The translations under genes and the position numbers were made by a program. This document shows, in pieces, positions 46,177 to 57,442 of a DNA stretch of 64,000 nucleotides. The notes under the pieces are model-generated. The model searched no databases and was not told the DNA's origin. It saw nothing but the letters and a program-made list of their open reading frames with translations. The first letter of the stretch is position 1. Every line of letters begins with the position of its first letter. Where the stretch lies: contig NC_089830.1 of the NCBI RefSeq assembly GCF_035046505.1, positions 20,009,061-20,073,060 of the forward strand, in the 5' to 3' direction. The DNA is from Tiliqua scincoides (Eukaryota > Chordata > Lepidosauria > Squamata > Scincidae).

Positions 46177-46856
46177 ATTTAAACAAATGGATGGTGTACC
46201 TTGACAATTTTGGCACTTTCTCAGTGTGCCACGAGATGAAAAAGTTTCGAAATCGCTGAAGGTTTGTGGTGAGACTTACCCTGGCAAATGACATCTGCTA
46301 TCAGATAGAGGTTTTCAACTGTATATCTGGAATTCATTCAATGCATGTCTGTTGACATTTTTGCTAGTCGTTGGTCCTTGTAAATATTATAGCCCAGAAC
46401 TGGTTCTTGGATCTAACACTGCATTTTTTTTTTGGTCATAGTGGTTAGCCGCTATCGGGGTTTTCTCAGTATTTGAATCCTATTTGAATCCCATTTGTAT
46501 ATCCTTCATTTTCATGCGTTATCTCCTATGTTGACAGCACTTAGTTTAGAGCTGCAATGAACATGAAGGGGGGATGGGAAGACAAAAGTCCCAAGCAATG
46601 TCCAGTCTCAGAGGTAGGCCCCGTAAAAGACATGACTGAATGCATTAAACAGTGTCAGAGAACAGTCCAAGGCACCATCTAGAGGAAAATTTTAAAAACA
46701 CTGCAGAGGCCAGGCAAATAACACTTGATTTGATAGCTCAGGAGTAGAGATGCTGGACAATTTGGGGGTTGGCTTTGGAAAATGAGTTCTCGGGGCTAAT
46801 TAAAATGCCACCCAAGGGGCAGGTGTACTCCCAAGCTTGAAAATTCCTTTGAGCTT

Positions 46857-47690
46857 AACATAAGAAGAGCCCTGCTGGATCAGGCAAAAGGCCCATCTAG
46901 TCCAGCTTCCTGTATCTCACAGTGGCCCACCAAATGCCCCAGGGAGCACACCAGATAACAAGAGACCTGCAAGGCTTCCTGGGAATTGTAGTTAAGAACA
47001 TAAGAACAGCCCCACTGGATCAGGCCATAGGCCCATCTAGTCCAGCTTCCTGTATCTCACAGTGGCCCACCAAATGCCCTAGGGAGCACACAAGACAACA
47101 CCTGCGTCCTGGTGCCCTCCCCTGCATCTGGCAATCAGAAGCAGCCTGCCTCTAAAACCAAGAGCTTGCACATACCTACTATGACTTGTAACCCGTAATG
47201 AACTTTTCCTCCAGAAATTTGTCCAGTCCCCTCTTAAAGGCATCCAGGCACGATGCCATCACTACTTCCTGTGGCAAAGAGTTCCACAAACTAATTACAC
47301 ACTGGGTAAAGAAATATTTTCATCTGTCTGTCCTAATTCTCCCAACAATCACCTTTTGTGGATGTCCCCTGGTTCTGGTGTTATGTGAGAGGGAAAAGAG
47401 CATCTCTCTAACCATTCTGTCCATCCCTGGTATGATTTTGTATGTCTCAATCATGTCCCCCCTCAGGCACCTCTTTTCTAGACTGAAGAGGCCCAAACGT
47501 TGTAACCTTTCCCCATAGGGAAGGTGCCCCAGCCCAGTAATCATTTTGGTTGCTCTCTTTTGCACCTTTTCCATCTCCACTATATCCTTTTTGAGATGTG
47601 GTGACCAGAACTGGATGCAATACTTCAGGTGTGTCCTTACCATCAGTTTGTACAATGGCATTACAATATTAGCTGTCTTATTCTCAATGG
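46857..47690 (-). mobile_element. CR1 LINE with doubled tail
   Basis: A short extra tail (46857-46978) is joined through CTGGGAATTGTAGT to a longer copy (46993-47690) whose - frame holds RTHLKYCIQFWSPHLKKDI and GHLPYGERLQRLGLFSLEKR. The 5' end abuts an RT relic of another LINE at 47691. Confidence 0.85.
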
Positions 47691-47965
47691 CTCCACGTCA
47701 GACCCCTTTGACATCCGAAGCGGAGTGAAGCAGGGCTGTGTTCTTGCACCAACCTTGTTTGGGATTTTCTTCGCTGTCCTGCTGTAGCAGGCCTTTGGAA
47801 CTGCAACAGAAGGCATCTATCTCTGGACCAGATCAGACTGAAAGCTCTTCAACCTCTCCAGACTGAGAGCAAAGTCCAAAGTCCAGCTGAAATGTCTGCG
47901 TGACTTTGCCAATGCAGCTGTCACCGCACACTCTGCCAAAGATCTTCAGCAGCTCATGGCATTAC
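47691..47965 (+). mobile_element. Reverse transcriptase fragment of the same LINE family
   Basis: Translation shows SGVKQGCVLAPTLFGIFF, then LFNLSRLRAKSKVQLKCL and AAVTAHSAKDLQQLM, an RT palm region of LINE type with several breaks; the FADD catalytic box is missing. It directly abuts a CR1 copy on the other strand, so one element probably cut the other. Confidence 0.75.
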
Positions 47966-48263
47966 GGTTTGGTATATGAACAAAGAGGAGGGAGACTTTG
48001 CTACCAGGTCTTTGCTCTGCTCTGGGATAAGTCTTTTTTAAAGGAGAAAGGCTTGGAAATTTCCTTTGACCCTAGTTACCTTGGAAGGATTTGCAAAGGG
48101 TTGCTGTATGATTGTTGATGTGGGAGGTGCTTGAAGTCACGGAGAGATCTAAAATCCATTGATTGATCAGATGATTGTGGTTTTATCCACCTGAGAGGTG
48201 GATCATCCTTAAGCTCTCCCTGGTCATCATTTCTTGATGTCCTCTTCTAACTTTCCTTGACAG

Positions 48264-48553
48264 GTACTTACCAAGGCGGGAGCCTGAGCACAGAGTTTAT
48301 TACAACCTATCTGCAGAATGCTGGGGAGCTACAGATCACTGGTTACTTTGACTTCACCACAGTGACCGTCTCCATTTCTTGCCGTCGCTGCGCGCGGCAG
48401 GGATCGGAGAGAAAGGTAATGGTGCACAATGGCATGATGGCACACGTCGTGCTCCTGAAGTCGGTGGAAATCATTGGCAGCAGATTGTTCTCCAACATAG
48501 TCCAACAAAGAAATCTCTGTGGTGTCCTTGAGCTCCAAGCACCTAAGTACTGA
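48264..48553 (+). pseudogene. FCGBP N-terminal-domain exon fragment
   Basis: A 3' splice site (CTTTCCTTGACAG) precedes a phase-1 open frame beginning GTYQGGSLSTEF. The frame resembles the IgGFc-binding N-terminal domain of FCGBP: EFITTYLQN matches human EFLTAFLQN, and VEIIGSRLF matches AEMIGSKIF at the expected distance. It ends at a TGA at 48551 with no convincing donor, and the domain is far shorter than the full N-terminal domain. The companion signal-peptide exon is not seen upstream; the only one found lies downstream at 51325. The fragment therefore looks like a remnant of another gene copy, or a misplaced exon. FCGBP is a large secreted mucus protein of goblet cells. Confidence 0.7.
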
Positions 48554-48789
48554 CGTTGCTCTGCTGTACCCTGTCAGCAGCTTAGGGAGGGAACATTATG
48601 GGTGACTCCATCATCAGCTCCCCGCACACAGGGATGGCTGCTGCAGGGACTGGTGAGTGCATTCCAGTCCCTGCAGCCCCCTGAGCGACGCGATCCTGCC
48701 TTCCCCCTGCCCCTGCTGCCTCCCCCGCAAAGACTTACTGTGGGTTTCAAACTCCCGGAGAGTTTGAAAACTGCAGGCCTCATGGATAG

Positions 48790-49770
48790 GCTGACCCTGG
48801 TTGTAGCTCAATGGTAGGGCATGTGCTTTGCATACAGAAGGCTGCATGTTCACTGCCTGAGATCTCCAGATACTGCTGAAAAAATTTCCTGTCTGAAACC
48901 CTGAAAAGCTGCTAACAGTCAGTGTGTCAATTGTTTCCGCACTGTCCAATGAACACTCGAGACAACAGATATGGGAGAAAGGGCCACTTTATTTCACATT
49001 AGCAAGAGAAACAGAGGCTGAGACCTGCAGCAACCGAGGCAGCAAAAGCCCCTGTGGTGCGGGGAGGGACCTCTGGGCGGTACCAGAAACCTCTGCCCCC
49101 AGGTGGGCATGCACCTGACTCCAAGTCGCGCCCCGCTGCTGGGCGGCATGTCTCATCCATGTCTGTCCCTTAAGGGGAAGGCAGCTGGACCGTGGACTGC
49201 GCCATCTCGAGCCGCTGAGCCTCTGAGGTGTGCCCCGCGGTCCTGGCCAGGGCCCCATCTACGTCCTTGTGCCGCCTAGCCCCTAAGGACTGAAATAGGG
49301 TTCTGCCCTGCCTATGCCATCTGAAGGTGCATGCCAAAGTCCCGTTCACGCCTCCTAACCTGCACTACCTGCCCTCTTAAAGTGACCAATGGCAGCTTGC
49401 AAACAGAGGGGGGTGTAACCCCCTAGCCCATAACAGTCTGGGGTAGGCGAAAAAACTGCCTGTCCTTCAGCCAATCTTGGCAGGCAGCAAAAAATTCCTA
49501 CCCGGCTCCAAACGGCGACCAGTTAAACTCAGACTGCCTCTAGGGCGGGCGGGTGGGTAGTCCCACAGTGCCCACGTGCAAAGGAGGAAGAGGGCTGGGT
49601 CTCGTGCCCTTTTAAAGGCAGCCGTAGCCCCCTTCCCCTCCCCCTTGGGGAGGGACTCTCGTGTCCTGGCCAGGCCAAACAAACTCCGATCACCTTTTTA
49701 ATTGGGCGATTGGGATACTGACCGAGATGGACCAACAGTCAGATTCAATTCAAGGCAGCTTTCTATGAGC
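48790..49770 (+). mobile_element. Second tRNA-derived SINE family, split by a GC-rich insert
   Basis: The left part 48790-48930 has TAGCTCAATGGTAGGGCATG and CAGTCAGTGTG. The right part 49723-49770 has GATGGACCAACAGTCAGATT and AAGGCAGCTTTCTATG. The two are continuous in the family. Other copies: 31395-31575 (+) and 37340-37445 (-, partial). Confidence 0.75.
48931..49722 (-). mobile_element. GC-rich insert, possible solo LTR fossil
   Basis: About 790 bp inserted into a tRNA SINE. On - it has a TATA-like CTTTAAAAGG near 49610 and an AATAAA near 48993, an order that fits an LTR, with a high GC content unlike its surroundings. No clear target duplication or coding part was found. Family not assigned; if an LTR it is a lone, non-coding copy. 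Confidence 0.4.
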
Positions 49771-50737
49771 CAATGAAAACAGAACTTGCTTATGGACAAA
49801 GGCTCATTTTGGCTACAGGGGTGCCTTTGTCTACCTTCCCGTTCCCTGCAACAAGATAAGCATCAGAAAAATTCCCTTTGGGCCATGCTTATTGCCCCTT
49901 ACACTTCCACCAAATGTCACTTTTCAATGCATATTTTGAAGTCTCCCGTAAAAATGGCATCTCACAAGCAAAGCACATTACGCATTTCAAACTTTTGAGC
50001 CAGACTCCAGTCCGGAAATGTTGCAAAATTTAAAATATGGGCAGATTTTTTGAAAAATGATTTTTTTTTTTTAAATATGCTGTAAACTGCCCCAAATTTT
50101 TAGGATAAAGTGGGATTCAGTAAACAAATCAATTAAAAGGCACCCGACGGATACAGCATGGATGATAAGTGATGCTGAAAGCCAGAATGCCTAAATTTCT
50201 AGGAAGCATGTCTGCAATGAGGGGAGTGGGCTAGCAGCATGGCGAAGTTGCATTTAACGTAGCAAGGCTGCCAGTATGTTTCGGTGCTTGTTTCTGGGCA
50301 GATATTCTATATAGCAATGCTACAAATGCTTGCACAGTTGTTTCTTAATCCTGGAGGAACCCTGATTTACGGCTTTCTTTCTCATCCGTCAAAAGCATGT
50401 GACATCAGCTCAGACAGATGGATTAGTTGCCCAGGCTGGCACCAGTACAGGGAGCCGTCCGTACTGAAAAAGGACAGGGGATTTCTCATCATAGCAGTTG
50501 CGATGCAAATTTACAAACTTATTAGGGAGCAAGTCCCGTTCAACTCAGTGGGTCTCACTTCTGAGTAACGTATAGGACTGCACTGTTAAGCCCTTCACAG
50601 CGATAACTGTACAGAATGACCTGCACACGGTGATACACAAGTGTGCTTATTTTTGTCGTCCCCTGTCTTTCAATAATTTATCGTTTGCCAATTGGAATTT
50701 GTGCCAAAAAATATTAGGGTGGACTTCCCAACTGCCA
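49771..50737. other. Intergenic, no gene recognised
   Basis: AT-rich sequence with a diverged short MITE at about 50505-50575. Confidence 0.5.
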
Positions 50738-50967
50738 CGAAGGTGGAGTGGTTCTGGAGTTGGGAGTTCGACCCAGAAGATCCAGGTTCAAATCCCTGCC
50801 CAGTCATGAAGCTTCCTGGGTGACCTTGGGCCAGTCACTCTCTCTCCAAAGCTCACCTACCTTGCAGGGTGGTTGTGAGGACAAAAGGAGGAGAGGGATT
50901 ATATACACCACCCTGAGCTTTTTGAAGGAAGGACGATATAAAAATGTGAAAAATAAATAAATAAACT
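50738..50967 (+). mobile_element. tRNA-derived SINE
   Basis: Full copy ending in AAATAAATAAATAAAC, about 360 bp upstream of the signal-peptide exon at 51325. Confidence 0.88.
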
Positions 50968-51324
50968 AAACTTCTTGGAGGCACCAGGGTATACATTTTG
51001 GAAACTGTGCTACAGGATAAGATGGACTGCTACATAGCTCAGCCACTAACAAGAATTCCTTTGCACATCATGCATCTAATGAAGGATGTTCTAGGGCTTT
51101 TTGTTGTTGCTGTTGAAGCTCAGGTCCATTAAACAGAGATAGTATTCTGAAATTAGTTCTCAAGTTCTCATTGGTCCTTTCTGGAGATGGCAGCAACATG
51201 GCATGCAGGTGGTATGGGATGGAAACATGATTGACTTCCATATTTGCTTCTGTCTTGTTGGGTTCTTCAAAGGAAATCCAAGAGAGCCAATTTAATGGCA
51301 ACTTTTCTCTCTCTTTGTGTAGCC

Positions 51325-51376
51325 ATGGGGAGGACAAGCTTCCTCATCTTCTTGGTCTGGAACTCAGTATTTTGGG
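51325..51376 (+). CDS. Signal-peptide exon, probably FCGBP-like exon 1
   Basis: ATG in a GCCATGGGG context opens 17 codons plus one base, MGRTSFLIFLVWNSVFW plus a split Gly, followed by a strong GTGAGT donor. Length, phase 1 and the final WG match human FCGBP exon 1, which starts MGALWSWW and ends LLWG. An N-terminal-domain exon should follow but none is seen between here and the VWD exon at 53405. Any signal-peptide exon would look similar, so the family link rests on the ending and the neighbours. Confidence 0.6.
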
Positions 51377-51780
51377 GTGAGTATTAATGCAAATGCAGAG
51401 AAGACAGGCCGTGTGCGTAAGTGGTTCTACTGATGAAAGCAGGCAGGGGTCCATAAATTGGATGGGACACAGTTGTCTAGGATGCAATGGTCTTGTAACC
51501 AACTGTAATGGAAATGCACAAGATCCCCCCAGGAGATGGGGTGTGGTGTCAACAGTGGCCCCTTGCTCTGGCAGGCAAGCATAGGGTTAACCCCAGGGCT
51601 CTAAATAGCAGTGGGTATAGTGCAGCCACTAGATGCAACAAGGTCATTAAGGAATAAAAGCAGCACCTGAAGAAGGGAGAGTTTGGTGCCGTAGAAGGAA
51701 GGAGTTTGGAGAGATTGAGAGAGCAGAAGCTTGGAGGAGAGAGAACTAAACTGATGGATTAATGGAGTGAGGAACTATGG

Positions 51781-52007
51781 CAGTGATTTTCAACCTTTTT
51801 CATCTCCCGGCACACTGACAAGGCACTGAAATGGTCAAGGCACACCACCAGGTTGTTGACAATTGACAAGGCACTCCATGCTGCCACTGGGACTCGCATC
51901 TCCCATTGGCCCTATTCATAAATTACCTTCCCCCAAATTCCTGTGGCACACCTGTGGACCACTTGCGGCACACCAGTGTGCCACGGCACAGTGGTTGAAA
52001 ATGGCTG
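51781..52007 (+). mobile_element. hAT MITE, CAGTGATTTTCAACC class
   Basis: 227 bp with an exact 8-bp duplication AACTATGG (51773-51780, 52008-52015). It lies between two FCGBP-like + exons. Confidence 0.88.
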
Positions 52008-52568
52008 AACTATGGACTGGCTATTGAACTACTGGATCTGCTGACTGACCAACGGACTGACTAATGCACAGATGGGTGAGTGGACTTCTGAGGGTTCCTG
52101 GAACAGAGACTTCTGGTGTCACTGGGGATTGGTGTGTGGCTACGACTCCCAAGACCTGGTGAGGACCAAGGTGTTGCTGTGGTGGCTGGAGAAGCTGCTG
52201 GCAGAAGAGGGGAGGAAGGAGGACCTCTGCAGGTTAAACAGGCAAGCTGCCCTGGTGGTGGGGTCCAGCAGTGCTGCAGGGCAGAACTAGGGCCTTTGTT
52301 GGGGAAAGAAGGGGAGCTAATTAGCTGAAAGTGGGCGTAGTTTCCCCAGGCAAAGCGTGGACTGGGAATTTGGCAAAACACCAACTTAAGCAGGACTTCA
52401 GTGGAATTGGGTTTTATGTTTTCTTTAACTGTTCCTATAAATTAAATTCCATAATTTGAAAAAAAATTTGAAAAAAAATGCTTTAAGTTTGAGGGTTCTG
52501 AACTTTGCTGAATTTTTAAAGTTTGATGAAATTCCTTTTTCTTTCTTTTAAACTGCCTTTTGCATAGG

Positions 52569-52908
52569 CAGTGGCATCACTGGGGCTTGTGTCACCTGGT
52601 GTGGGAGGCCAGCGTGTCACCGCCATGATGAACTTCCTCCCATGCATTGGGGGCGGGGCAATGCCATGATGATGCACCATTGCCCCGCCCCTTTGGTATT
52701 TTGGCTATAACTTTTGATAGAATAGATACATTTCAACGTGGTTTTTTTTCATTGCATTCTAAATTAAATTATGCATCAAATGTATAACAAGATGGAATTA
52801 TTCAGAAATACCAAGATTTAAAAAAATTTGGCCAGTAGTGATGTTCTCCCCTGTGCGCATCACCTGGTGTGGCCTACACCCCCTGCGCCTCCCCCAGCAA
52901 CTCCATTG
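52569..52908 (+). mobile_element. MITE of CAGTGGTGT class
   Basis: 340 bp starting CAGTGGCATCACTGGGG and ending CAACTCCATTG; flanks TGCATAGG and TCCATAGG (seven of eight). Confidence 0.75.
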
Positions 52909-52988
52909 TCCATAGGACTGACAAATGGTGTTCTCTTTCCTAGTCTCAGGTGATCAGATGCCACATTGCGCCAGTGTGCTGTGCACAG

Positions 52989-53310
52989 TTGGTTGGCAAC
53001 CTTCAGTCTCGAAAGACTATGGTATAAGCCTACAGCACCCGGTATTCCCAGGCGGTCTCCCATCCAAATACTAACCAGGCCTGACCCTGCTTAGCTTCCG
53101 AGATCATGGTATAAGCCTACAGCACCCGGTATTCCCAGGCGGTCTCCCATCCAAATACTAACCAGGCCTGACCCTGCTTAGCTTCCGAGATCATGGTATA
53201 AGCCTACAGCACCCGGTATTCCCAGGCGGTCTCCCATCCAAGTACTAACCAGGCCTGACCCTGCTTAACTTCTGAGATCAGACAAGATTGGGCATGTGCA
53301 GGGTAACATT
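52989..53310 (-). mobile_element. Trimeric 5S-derived SINE
   Basis: Three 5S bodies in tandem, each repeat unit about 90 bp, with the same ACCAT/GATCTCGG joint as the dimer at 39349. It lies about 20 bp from the tRNA-Leu-like sequence and 100 bp from a VWD exon. Confidence 0.93.
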
Positions 53311-53329
53311 TACTGCCAAAACGTTTTTA

Positions 53330-53411
53330 TGGCAGCGGTGGGATTCGAACCCAAGCCCCTGAAGAGACTGGAGCCTTAATCCAGCACCTTAGACCACTCA
53401 GCCACCGTCTG
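53330..53411 (-). pseudogene. tRNA-Leu(AAG)-like sequence with broken acceptor stem
   Basis: On -, the sequence TGGCTGAGTGGTCTAAGG, then GGATTAAGGCTCC (anticodon AAG), then GGGTTCGAATCCCACC and CGCTGCCA match tRNA-Leu closely, including both internal promoter boxes. A TTTT run follows within about 10 bases. The first seven bases (CAGACGG) pair with the 3' acceptor strand at only two positions, and those bases are also part of the VWD exon. It is therefore probably a copy truncated at its 5' end rather than a working gene. Confidence 0.65.
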
Positions 53412-53703
53412 CGTGATGATTAATGATGAACCGCGATACGTGCCCTCTTCCGAAGCCACCTGCTGGGCATGGGGTGACCCACACTACCACACCTTTGACG
53501 GAAGCGATTATGACTTCCAAGGCACTTGCAAGTACACGGTTGTCAAGGCATGTGGTTATGCAACTGGGGGGCTCCCGTCGTTCCATATCGTTGCCAAGAA
53601 TGAGAACAGGGGGAGTCAACGTGTCTCCTGTGTGGGGATGGTGAATGTCGAGGTTTATGGATACACCGTCACCATGAGCAGATCGAAATGCCATTTCGTG
53701 AGG
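53405..53703 (+). CDS. FCGBP-like exon, first half of a VWD domain
   Basis: The open frame reads [20 protein letters not shown] then [20 protein letters not shown], the classic start of a VWD domain in FCGBP and zonadhesin, and continues through [19 protein letters not shown] to FVR. A GTGAGT donor follows at phase 0, which fits because the next exon in this family begins VNG. The second half of the domain is not found downstream on +. The 5' edge is odd: the coding sequence runs straight into an antisense tRNA-Leu-like sequence, so the true acceptor is unclear (CTCAG at 53396-53400 is one candidate). This may be an exon of a gene that begins at 51325, or a relic. Confidence 0.75.
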
Positions 53704-54207
53704 GTGAGTGATGACTGATTCAGCAACAATTCAGAAGGGAACTCCACAGGTTTGTGGTTGTCACCTTGGCTAGCATTATTACAAATGTTTGGTTTCTTAA
53801 AACAAATATGGCAGCACTCTAGAGGACACCATCAGGTTTCGCTAGAAACAGAAGCCATTAAAACTGACCATGCCCACAATCACCATCAGTCAACACACCA
53901 TCTGGAGCAAGCCAGGCCCCAAACCTCCTGAGACAGCATGCCAAATACTGCCCCCCCTTGCCTGACGATGTGCCAGCCTCTACTCCCCCCATTCTCCAAT
54001 GTTCTAGCTCAGCACTCCCCTCCTCCTCCATGTCTCCTCTTCCTTTCTGTCACCCTCTTCCTTTTCCAATTCAGGGAGTGGAAGGAGAAGGAGGGTCAGT
54101 GGGGGCAGGTAGGCGGACAGAGACGGATGCTCCTCACCAGCCTGCTTCCTGAGGTGACCACTTCAGTTGGCCTCATGGATGGGCCTGACCTGTACATTGG
54201 AGTAGAG

Positions 54208-54309
54208 TTTTCTTCTTCTTCTTCTTCTTCTTCTTCTTCTTCTTCTTCTTCTTCTTCTTCTTCTTCTTCTTCTTCTTCTTCTTCTTCTTCTTCTTCTTCT
54301 TCTTCTTCA
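54208..54309. repeat. (TTC)n microsatellite
   Basis: About 34 uninterrupted TTC units; a homopurine/homopyrimidine tract. Confidence 0.97.
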
Positions 54310-54378
54310 CTTTGAGGAGTTCAGTGAAGTATACATGGTGTGTTGTCGTCATCCCCACCATTTATTCCTCACAACACC

Positions 54379-54442
<64 letters not shown>
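54379..54442. repeat. (TG)n(AG)n microsatellite
   Basis: About 19 TG units then about 13 GA units. Confidence 0.95.
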
Positions 54443-54446
<4 letters not shown>

Positions 54447-54589
54447 CATGGTCTGGTCTTTTAAATCTCCACTTTCCCCACTCCCCAATGCAGGTGGGTG
54501 GAATTCGAACATCCTTACCCATTTCCCTGAACCATGGGATGCTGTGGATCTCACAGAGGGGCACTTTTATCTGCTCTGGGCCAGGGTAT

Positions 54590-55069
54590 CTTAGAGATCG
54601 CCTACTTCTGTACAATCCGGCTCGTCCTCTTAGGTAATCAGAGAAGGCCTTTTTACAAGTGCCGCTGTCTAAGGAGGTACGTGGGGCGGCAGCAAGAGAC
54701 AGGGCCTTCTCAGTAGTGGCACCAACGTTATGGAACTCCCTTCCCCTTGACTTGAGAATGGCTCCCTCTCTTGAGACTTTTCGGCGAGGCCTGAAGACCC
54801 TTTTGTTTAAACAAGCCTTCTGAGTTCATGGCCTTTTTAACATCTTTTTTACATCTTTTAGTATTTTTACAGGCCTGATTCCTCTATGATCTGCTGCTTT
54901 TTGCTCTTTTTATCTGACTTTTTATCTGACTACTGTTTTTATGGTATCTGTTAATGTGTTTTAATACATTTTTTTAAAAATCTGTTGTTAAATTATGTTT
55001 TAATCTGTTTTTAACATGTTGTAAGCCGCCCTGCGTCCCTTTGGGGAGAAGGGCGGGGTATAAATAAAG

Positions 55070-55131
<62 letters not shown>
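54590..55131 (+). mobile_element. L2-like LINE 3' end with (TTA)n tail
   Basis: The frame relic reads VVAPTLWNSLPLDLRMA- and LFRRGLKTLLFKQAF-like, then GTAAGCCGCCCTGCGTCCCT and a (TTA) run at 55070-55131. Confidence 0.8.
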
Positions 55132-55132
<1 letters not shown>

Positions 55133-55405
55133 CATACTTGCCACAAACGTCCACCTCCACGTGCCTAAGGCACAGTCATTTAGCATGTCAAGGAATCCGG
55201 TCTCCTTTTCGTGACCAGAACACAAATTGACCCACTCAATATGACTGCACCCAGTCACCCAGTGCACAGTCACCCAGCGCGGCCAGCACCCCCTAATGAT
55301 GTCACCGCACCAAAGTTTCTTTTAAGAAGGAGATTGTTGGATGAGGGCTAGTGAACCCCTTTAACTCTACTGTGTCCACATGCCCTCTTGTCCAAACCTC
55401 AAAAG

Positions 55406-55645
55406 CAGCAGTTTTCAACCTTTTTCTACTCACAGCACATGGCACTAAAATTTTCAGGGCACAACAGCAGTTTAATTTTTTTTTTTTTTTGGACAATTGA
55501 CAAGGGACACCACATTGCTGGTGGGGGGGCTCACATCCCCCAATGGCCCTACCAATAAATGACCCTCCTCCAAAATCCCCATGGCATACCTGCAGACCAT
55601 TTGTGGCGCACTGATGTGCCATGGTGCAGTGGTTGAAAACTGCAG
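55406..55645 (+). mobile_element. hAT MITE, TTTTCAACC class
   Basis: Ends are CAGCAGTTTTCAACC and GGTTGAAAACTGCAG; flanking 8-mers CTCAAAAG and CTCTAAAA agree at six of eight. Fragments of the same class lie near 8380-8460, 34080-34195, 44828-44875 and 46190-46260. Confidence 0.75.
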
Positions 55646-55741
55646 CTCTAAAACGCCTACAAAAACAACTGTTTGCTAATTTATGTGCCCCAGTGGAATT
55701 TTGGGTGCCATCCTAACATGTCATGCATCTCCCATACAGCT

Positions 55742-56050
55742 CCTAAGAACAACCCCACTGGATCAGGCCATAGGCCCATCTAGTCCAGCTTCCTGTATCT
55801 CACAGCGGCCCACCAAATGCCCCAGGGAGCACACCAGACAACAAGAGACCACATCCTGGTGCCCTCCCTTGCATCTGACATAGCCCATTTCTAAAATCAG
55901 GAGGTTGCACATACACATCACGGCTTGTAACCCATAATGGATTTGTCCTCCAGAAACTTGTCCGATCCCCTTTTTAAGGCATCCAGGCCAGATGCCATCA
56001 CCACATCCTGTGGCAAGGAGTTCCACAGACCAACCGCACACTGAGTAAAG
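55742..56050 (-). mobile_element. CR1 LINE 3' end
   Basis: Reversed tail TGGATCAGGCCATAGGCCCA and the 3' UTR up to the end of the RT frame. Confidence 0.82.
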
Positions 56051-56665
56051 ATTACGTTCTTGGTTTGACAGGAAGTGCTGGTGTGGCCTTAAGTATATCG
56101 ATACCCAAATTGCATTGCAAACCCTGGTTTCAAGCCAGCTGTTCCTGGACCTATGGCAGTGCCAGGTTGCTGAGGGCCCTGGGAAAAGCCTTTTACCAGG
56201 CCGCAATGGCATTCCCACTGCCAACGGCTTGGAGGATTCAGCTGGCACTTGATCCGGCCAACTTCTCTTGTACTGAATAACCAGGTCCTCATTCAGGGAC
56301 CACACCAATATCTTTAAATGTTCCAAAGTGCCCAGATAGCTCTTTTCATGTATGATCATTGGCAAAGCAAGAGATTGGCTTCCTGCAGCGGTTCAGTGAG
56401 GAAGGTAAACCAGGGGCCTGTTGAAGTCACAGGGGGGAAGGTGCAAAGGTTTCACCCTGTACCCCAGTGCAAGCTCCAGGCATGCAACCTAAAATGTGAC
56501 TGCTGCAGACATCCCTGAGACCAAAAAAATCTCAGGCCATCAAGGGGGCATCAAGTGAGAGGGCCCCACAAATCACTTCATTGGTGTGTGATAATCTCCT
56601 GTTAATTTCAGATGGTATGTGTAGTTTACGTCGGTTTTACACTGTATAAAATCTACTAAGAAATG

Positions 56666-56880
56666 GTGTGTTTTACAGTTTCGTGCCTCATGTGAAGGAT
56701 CATGCTATAAACCTGCCAAAGATGAGCATGCCTGATTTTAAAAAGAATGACCTGACTGATCATGAAATTCAAGAACCCACAAACAGCTTCAGGCAGCTAA
56801 TGCAATATTTCCATCCAAAAGCACAGCTGGACAGGGAAAGAAACCAGAAGCTACAAGAAAAAAGAAGCCCCCAGTGGTCA
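56666..56880 (+). other. Open frame of unknown nature
   Basis: Preceded by GTGTTTTACAG, the frame reads FVPHVKDHAINLPKMSMPDF and later NSFRQLMQYFHPKAQLDRER, with a biased, hydrophilic composition. No donor is evident before a MITE begins at 56894. It may be an exon, a pseudogene piece or chance; no function is claimed. Confidence 0.25.
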
Positions 56881-56893
56881 GATTGGTGTACAG

Positions 56894-57364
56894 CAGGGGT
56901 GTCCAAACTTTTTGACAGGAGGACCATATCATCTCTTTGTCACTGTATCAAGGGCTGGGGAAAAAAAGAAAGAATTAATTTACATTTAAAATTTGAATAG
57001 ATTTACATAAATGAATATATTAGAGATGGAACTTATATGAACGAATGAATGAAGGCTTAAGCAGTAGCCTTCAAAAGGCCTATAAAAGGCCTTGCATAAA
57101 GCAAAGCCAGCCTTTCCTTCACTGCTGCTGCTGCTGTATCACAGATGTGAAACAGCAAGCAGTGGAGGAAGTCCTCGTCCCACAGCTCACGCAAGAGGTC
57201 GAACACTCACCCTCACACTAAGAACAGTTGCGTTCAGCTAGCACGAACTCCAGCAAGTCTCCGGAGGGCCAGAGATTCATTGGAAACTGGGAGTTCCCTG
57301 CGGGCCAGATTGGGAGTCCCCGAGGGCCACAAGTGGCCCCCGGGCTGGGGTTTGGGCACCCCTG
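56894..57364 (+). mobile_element. hAT MITE, CAGGGGTGTCCAAAC class
   Basis: 471 bp, same family as 45733-46176. Flanks GTGTACAG and ATCTACAG agree at six of eight, so it is older. Confidence 0.8.
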
Positions 57365-57442
57365 ATCTACAGGGCTGAAGAAAATCTAGGTGGACCACCT
57401 GTGGAAGGGCTGAGCTGCCAAGAAGCCCTGATCATGTTAGCC

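Noticed and set aside
48414-48420. GTAATG as the donor of the FCGBP N-terminal exon
   Set aside because: Similarity to FCGBP continues past it (VEIIGSRLF), so the exon does not end there.
54174-54361. Poly-Ser or poly-Lys proteins
   Set aside because: Translations of the TTC microsatellite only.
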